Assembly (NCBI RefSeq): GCF_025165795.1
Contig: NZ_JAJAGO010000008.1
Coordinates: 310,001 to 374,000, forward strand
DNA: 64,000 bases
Direction of reading: 5' to 3'
DNA from: Streptomyces gossypii
GTDB taxonomy: Bacteria; Actinomycetota; Actinomycetes; Streptomycetales; Streptomycetaceae
The notes beneath the pieces are model-generated. The model saw nothing but the letters and a program-made list of their open reading frames with translations. It made no database searches and was not told the origin of the DNA. Positions 60,051 to 64,000 of the stretch are shown piece by piece; the first letter of the stretch is position 1, and each line of letters starts with the position of its first letter. The translations under genes and the position numbers were made by a program.

Positions 60051-62102
60051 TCAGCCGCCCAGCGACTGACGCAGCGTCTCCGGGTCCGCCGTGGGCGCGT
60101 CGCAGGTGAAGTGCCGGCAGACGTACGCGGCGGGGCGGCCGTCCAGCAGCGGCCGGTCCCGGAGCAGCGGCACCTCCGCCGCCGCCCCGTCCGCTCCCGG
60201 ATCACCCAGGGCGATCACCGCGCCCGGCGCCGCAGCCAGCAGCGCCGTCCGGTGCAGCTCGCGGGTCACGGGATCGTCGGAGGCGCCGACGACCGCGATC
60301 TCACGCGGGCCGTCGAGCGCCGCCTCCGCCACCGCGAGCCCCCAGCCGATGAAGCGCGGCGCCCGCCCGGCCAGCGCGTCCACGATGCCGAGCGCCCGCT
60401 CCGCCGCCTCTCGGTGGCGGCTGCTGCCGGTGTACGCGGCGTAGCCGAGCAGCGCGCCCGCGGCGCCCGTCCAGCCGGAGGGGGTGACGTTGTCCGTGGG
60501 GTCCTGGGGCCGACGGATGAGCTTCTCGGCGTCGTCGGCGGTGTCGTAGAGGGTGCCGTCCTCGGCGGTGAAGTGGCGCAGTACGGACTCCAGCAGGGTG
60601 CCGGTCAGCTCCAGCCAGCTGCTGTCGCCGGTCACGGCGCAGAGCGAGAGCAGGCCCTCGGCGACGCCCGCGTAGTCCTCCAGCACGCCGGTTCCGGTGC
60701 CCGCACGGCCGTCACGCGAGGTGCGTACGAGGCGCCCGTGGTCGTCCGTGTGCACGGCGAGCAGCAGATCGGCGGCCGCAGCGGCGGCGTCGACGAGGTC
60801 GGGCCGCTCGAAGTAGGCGCCGGTCTCGGCGAGGGCGGCGATTGCCAGCCCGTTCCAGGCGGCGACGACCTTCTCGTCACGCTCCGGGCGCGGGCGCCGC
60901 GCACGCGCCGCCAGCAGCCGCTCCCGTACGGATGCGGCCCGCTCGGCGTCGGCGGGCTCCTCCTCGCCGGGCAGTCGGAGCACCGAGGCGCCCTCCTCGA
61001 AGGTGCCGTCCTCGGTGACGCCGAAGCAGCGGGCCGCGAACGCCCCGTCCTCCTCCCCCAGCGCCTCGTTCAGCTGGCTGGGCGTCCACACGTAGAACGC
61101 GCCCTCCTTGTGCGTCCCCGCCCCCGGCCCGCCCGCCGGCTCCTCGCTGTCGGCGTCCAGCGCAGAGGCGAAACCCCCCTGCGGAGTGCGCAGTTCGCGC
61201 ACCAGGAAGTCGGCGGTCCCCAGGGCGACCCGGCGCGCCAGTTCGGAACCGGTGACACGCCACAGATGGGCGTACAGGCGGCAGAGCAGCGCATTGTCGT
61301 ACAGCATCTTCTCGAAGTGCGGCACCACCCAGCCCGCGTCGACGGAGTAGCGCGCGAAGCCGCCGCCCAACTGGTCGTAGATACCGCCCCGCGCCATCGC
61401 CTCGCAGCTCGCCTCCACCATCTGGAGCGCGCCCTCCGAGCCGGTACGGGCATGGTGGCGCAGCAGGAACTCCAGCACCATGGACGGCGGGAACTTCGGC
61501 GCGCCGCCGAACCCGCCGTTCACGGCGTCGAATTCGCGGGTCAGTCCGAGCAGCGCCTCGCTCAGCACCGCCTCGCCCGGGGGCTGCGGATCGTCATAGG
61601 CGATGCCGCGGCCGGCGAGGTCGCGCACGATCCGCCCGGCCACCTCGGCAACCTCCTCCCGCCTGCCGGTCCACGCCGTGCGTACGCCCTCCAGCACCTC
61701 GCGGAAGGAGGGCATGCCGTGCCGGGGCTCGGGCGGGAAGTAGGTGCCGAAGTAGAACGGCTCGGCGTCCGGGGTGAGGAACACGGTCATCGGCCAGCCG
61801 CCCTGGCCGGTCGCGGCCTGCACCGCCTCCATATAGACGGCGTCCACATCCGGGCGCTCCTCGCGGTCCACCTTGACGGACACGAAGTGCTCGTTCAGGA
61901 AGGCCGCGGTCTCTTCGCTCTCGAACGACTCATGTGCCATCACATGGCACCAGTGGCAGGCGGAGTAGCCCACCGACAGAAGGACGGGTACGTCTCGCCG
62001 CCGCGCCTCCTCGAAAGCCTCCGCCTCCCAGGGCCACCAGTCGACCGGATTTTCGGCGTGCTGAAGCAGATAAGGCGAGGTCACACCAGCCAACCGGTTC
62101 AT
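60051..62102 (-). CDS. DUF255 thioredoxin-fold protein (YyaL/SSP411 family)
   Basis: A 683-residue protein with an N-terminal thioredoxin-like DUF255 domain (about 1-165) and a six-hairpin glycosidase-like (alpha/alpha)6 region after it. The opening NRLAGVTSPYLLQHAENPVDW, the redox-like CHWC in SACHWCHVMAHESF and the VKVDREERPDVDAVYM block identify the family. The function is unknown; a role in redox or glycan handling has been suggested. ATG at 62102 follows GGGG. The gene is on its own between TetR and the oxidoreductase. From memory, the mycobacterial orthologue Rv1084 lies next to a hemolysin III gene. Confidence 0.93.
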   Translation of the reverse strand: MNRLAGVTSPYLLQHAENPVDWWPWEAEAFEEARRRDVPVLLSVGYSACHWCHVMAHESFESEETAAFLNEHFVSVKVDREERPDVDAVYMEAVQAATGQGGWPMTVFLTPDAEPFYFGTYFPPEPRHGMPSFREVLEGVRTAWTGRREEVAEVAGRIVRDLAGRGIAYDDPQPPGEAVLSEALLGLTREFDAVNGGFGGAPKFPPSMVLEFLLRHHARTGSEGALQMVEASCEAMARGGIYDQLGGGFARYSVDAGWVVPHFEKMLYDNALLCRLYAHLWRVTGSELARRVALGTADFLVRELRTPQGGFASALDADSEEPAGGPGAGTHKEGAFYVWTPSQLNEALGEEDGAFAARCFGVTEDGTFEEGASVLRLPGEEEPADAERAASVRERLLAARARRPRPERDEKVVAAWNGLAIAALAETGAYFERPDLVDAAAAAADLLLAVHTDDHGRLVRTSRDGRAGTGTGVLEDYAGVAEGLLSLCAVTGDSSWLELTGTLLESVLRHFTAEDGTLYDTADDAEKLIRRPQDPTDNVTPSGWTGAAGALLGYAAYTGSSRHREAAERALGIVDALAGRAPRFIGWGLAVAEAALDGPREIAVVGASDDPVTRELHRTALLAAAPGAVIALGDPGADGAAAEVPLLRDRPLLDGRPAAYVCRHFTCDAPTADPETLRQSLGG

Positions 62103-62270
62103 AAGCCCCAGCCTCTCACAATGCCCCACCCCGTCGACGAGGCCCGCACGGGCTCTGCCTCGCTCGGCCGAACCGCGCTTATGGGTCATGACATGGTGGA
62201 GGACCGCTTCACCGCTCGTCACAAGCATTCAACGGCACTATGGACCGCTCCGGGTCAGCCCACCGCCTGA

Positions 62271-62301
62271 GCGGGGTTACTGCCGGCTAAAGCAACCCCG
62301 C
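62271..62301 (-). terminator. terminator overlapping the oxidoreductase stop codon
   Basis: Perfect 8-bp arms GCGGGGTT (62271-62278) and AACCCCGC (62294-62301) enclose 15 nt that include the stop codon of the minus-strand gene. The arrangement is compact but plausible. Confidence 0.55.
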
Positions 62302-63141
62302 ATCCCGCGCCATCCACACGGACGGCACCACCGGGCGGTACCCGAGTTCGTGGCGAATGCGGGTCGTCGACATCACGCCGTGCCAAGGGTCCGAGGCATC
62401 CTTGTCGTAAGCCTCTTGCGGCACCGGCAGGCCCTGGATCTGGAAGAGATCGACGGTGGTGACCGGGGCGTCGTCGGCGATGTTGTAGACGCCGTGCGCT
62501 CCGTGCGCGTACAGCAGCCGCTTCAGGCCCTGCGCCACATCCACATGGTGGCCCATGTGAAGGCGTTGCATGGCGGGCCAGTTCGACGCCCACTTCATGA
62601 CGTCGACCAGATGCGGGTCCCCGTCCCCGTACACGAAGGGCAGCCGTCCGATCCGGAAATCGTCGAGGCCGTCCAGCTCCCCGAGCGCACGCTCCGCCTC
62701 CCACTTGGATTCGGGGTATGCGCCCCAGAGGTGAGCGCCCGGCACGGTCCCGTCGTCCTCGACCAGCGCTCTGCCCCGCCCCGCCCCGTATACGAGTCCG
62801 GTGCTGACCTGCACGAACCGCCGTACGCCGGAGGCCACCGCAGCCCGCCCGAGCTCGATGGCGGCGTCCCGGTTGACCGCCCTCGCCTCTTCGTCCGACA
62901 CCCCGCGGAACGCGGCGGCGGCGTTCACCACCGCGTCCACGCCGGCCGTCGCCTTGGCCAGCACCTCCACGTCACGCAGATCACCTACCAGCACCTGGGC
63001 GCCGAGTACGGCGAACTGCTCGCCGCGCGCCGCGTCCCGCACCAGAACCCGCACCTCCTCGCCGGGCCCCGCGCTCTGCAGCAGCCTCGGCACGAACCTC
63101 CGTCCGACCTGTCCCGTCGCACCTGTCACCAATGTCAGCAT
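62287..63141 (-). CDS. NAD(P)-dependent epimerase/reductase (extended SDR)
   Basis: A 284-residue extended short-chain dehydrogenase. The NAD(P) motif is VTGATGQVGRR at residues 5-15; VNAAAAFRG is the strand-4 segment. The catalytic Tyr/Lys motif is WGAYPESKWEAER (YxxxK: Tyr-Pro-Glu-Ser-Lys). The substrate is unknown; the fold is that of NAD-dependent epimerases and nucleoside-diphosphate-sugar reductases. The ATG at 63141 follows GAGGAGG. It is divergent from an XRE/MmyB-type regulator, its likely controller, with two striking inverted repeats in between. Confidence 0.9.
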   Translation of the reverse strand: MLTLVTGATGQVGRRFVPRLLQSAGPGEEVRVLVRDAARGEQFAVLGAQVLVGDLRDVEVLAKATAGVDAVVNAAAAFRGVSDEEARAVNRDAAIELGRAAVASGVRRFVQVSTGLVYGAGRGRALVEDDGTVPGAHLWGAYPESKWEAERALGELDGLDDFRIGRLPFVYGDGDPHLVDVMKWASNWPAMQRLHMGHHVDVAQGLKRLLYAHGAHGVYNIADDAPVTTVDLFQIQGLPVPQEAYDKDASDPWHGVMSTTRIRHELGYRPVVPSVWMARDAGLL

Positions 63142-63173
63142 GGCCGCCTCCTCATGTCGTAGCCCTGTGCGTC

Positions 63174-63236
63174 GTGCTGCTCCGCGTTGGTTCGCGGCGG
63201 AGGCCTCGGCCCCCACGAACCAACGCGGGGCAGCAC
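63174..63236. repeat. large inverted repeat in the oxidoreductase leader
   Basis: Two 21-nt arms (63174-63194 and 63216-63236) are complementary with a single T:G mismatch and enclose 21 nt. The stem lies 33 bp upstream of the oxidoreductase start codon, so it would form in the mRNA leader. It may be an attenuator, a terminator for antisense reads, or the remnant of a small palindromic mobile element. Confidence 0.85.
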
Positions 63237-63276
63237 CAGCGTGCGCGAGCAGCGGCGATGGCGGGAGAGACGCGGC

Positions 63277-63303
63277 TATCCAGGGACAAGCACTCCCTGG
63301 ATA
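63277..63303. promoter_or_regulatory. operator-like palindrome between oxidoreductase and XRE genes
   Basis: TATCCAGGGA-N7-TCCCTGGATA is a perfect inverted repeat of 10-bp arms in the divergent promoter region, 30 bp upstream of the regulator start codon. It is well placed to let the XRE/MmyB-type protein control both genes. Confidence 0.65.
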
Positions 63304-63332
63304 CGAGGCCTGGTCCGAGAGACCCTGACGTC

Positions 63333-64000
63333 ATGGACCGAACCGAACTCGCTGATTACCTGCGCCGTGCCCGCGCCCGCCTGGCCCCTGGCGACGTGGG
63401 CCTGAGCGCGGGTCCCCGGCGCCGCACCCCGGGCCTGCGCCGCGAGGAGGTGGCGCAGCTCGCCGGGATGTCTCCGGACTACTACACGCGCCTCGAACAG
63501 CGCCGCGGTTCCCATCCCTCGCGACAGATGCTCACCGCCCTCGCGCGCGCTCTGCGGCTCACGGACGGCGAGCGCGACCACCTGTTCCACCTCGCGGGCC
63601 AGGAGCCGCCTCGGCCCGGCGGCTCCTCAGATCACGTCCGCCCGGGGCTGCTGCTGATCCTGGACCGGCTGCACGACCTCCCGGCATCGGTGATGAGCGA
63701 CTGGGGCCAGGTGCTCGCGCAGAACACGATGTCCGTGGCCATGACCGGAGACCACACCGGGATGAACCTCGTTCGGCACTGGTTCATGGTGCCGGGCGCA
63801 CGGAACCTGGCAGCGCCTGAGAACCACGAGCAGCACGCCCGCGCGCACGTGGCGAGCCTGCGAGCCGTCACCACGGCCCGCCCCGACGACCCGGGCCCGG
63901 CCGCCCTGGTAGCTCAACTTCTCTCCGCGTCGGCCGAGTTCAAGGCTTTGTGGGCGGAGCACGACGTCGTCGTGCTCCGCCCGTCGCCAAAGCGGTTCCT
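63333..64000 (+). CDS. XRE/MmyB-type transcriptional regulator, 5' part
   Basis: The gene runs off the window end; 222 codons are seen. The N-terminal HTH reads GLRREEVAQLAGMSPDYYTRLEQRR (about 30-55) in the usual order for MmyB-like regulators; the second half begins a PAS-like ligand-binding domain (PGLLLILDRLHDLPASVMSDWGQVLAQN, then LVRHWFM and ARAHVASLRAV), which in this family binds fatty acids or similar small molecules. Such regulators usually sit divergently next to a short-chain dehydrogenase, as here. The ATG is preceded by GAGAGA. Confidence 0.88.
   Translation, partial: MDRTELADYLRRARARLAPGDVGLSAGPRRRTPGLRREEVAQLAGMSPDYYTRLEQRRGSHPSRQMLTALARALRLTDGERDHLFHLAGQEPPRPGGSSDHVRPGLLLILDRLHDLPASVMSDWGQVLAQNTMSVAMTGDHTGMNLVRHWFMVPGARNLAAPENHEQHARAHVASLRAVTTARPDDPGPAALVAQLLSASAEFKALWAEHDVVVLRPSPKRF

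Overview
The window is high-GC DNA with the codon bias, GTG starts and ATGA/GTGA gene overlaps of an actinobacterial chromosome. The gene set (GH18 chitinase behind a DasR-type site, XRE/DUF397/ATPase module, SpoIIE phosphatase with GAF and kinase domains, Tad pilus operon, tandem class I and class II fumarases, GTP-dependent PEP carboxykinase) points to Streptomyces or a close relative. No rRNA, tRNA, CRISPR array, insertion sequence or phage was seen.

Layout. 0-18.9 kb is mostly core: a DUF1707 gene cut by the window edge, class I fumarase, fumC, a DUF402 protein, a methyltransferase, a large PP2C-type phosphatase, a padR-ABC exporter operon, an AI-2E family permease, a secreted transglycosylase, PIN-PhoH, a cis-prenyltransferase and an aldo/keto reductase. 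19-29 kb holds a prepilin peptidase, two small regulator/enzyme pairs (HxlR with a quinone reductase, GlxA with a cupin), an oxidoreductase with a WYL regulator, a hydrolase, and an XRE / double-DUF397 / ATPase / Uma2 module. 29-42 kb is one long minus-strand pilus region: an unknown zinc-ribbon protein, cpaB, a cpaE-TadE fusion, tadE, cpaF, tadB, tadC, a sensor kinase, a LuxR-type regulator, a Flp pilin, a TadE/TadG-like protein, a lipoprotein and an OmpA-domain protein.

42-54 kb is catabolic. A secreted chitinase is followed by an Nramp-type transporter, a secreted protease and a gene set made of GntP permease, RidA, IclR regulator and PfkB kinase (minus strand), facing a PLP-dependent deaminase and an N-acyl-D-amino-acid deacylase (plus strand). 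The combination matches the logic of oxidised-chitin catabolism, in which N-acetyl-glucosaminate is deacetylated, deaminated to 2-keto-3-deoxygluconate and phosphorylated. I regard it as the most interesting system in the window, although its substrate is inferred.

54-64 kb returns to core genes: a hemolysin III family protein, PEP carboxykinase, an aminotransferase, a TetR regulator, a DUF255 thioredoxin-fold protein, and an NAD-dependent oxidoreductase divergent from an XRE/MmyB-type regulator that runs off the window end.

Several genes have a TANNNT hexamer 6-7 nt before the start codon and no ribosome binding site, the pattern of leaderless mRNAs. Strong stem-loop terminators mark most operon ends. 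All functional calls come from recognising motifs by eye; no database search was run.
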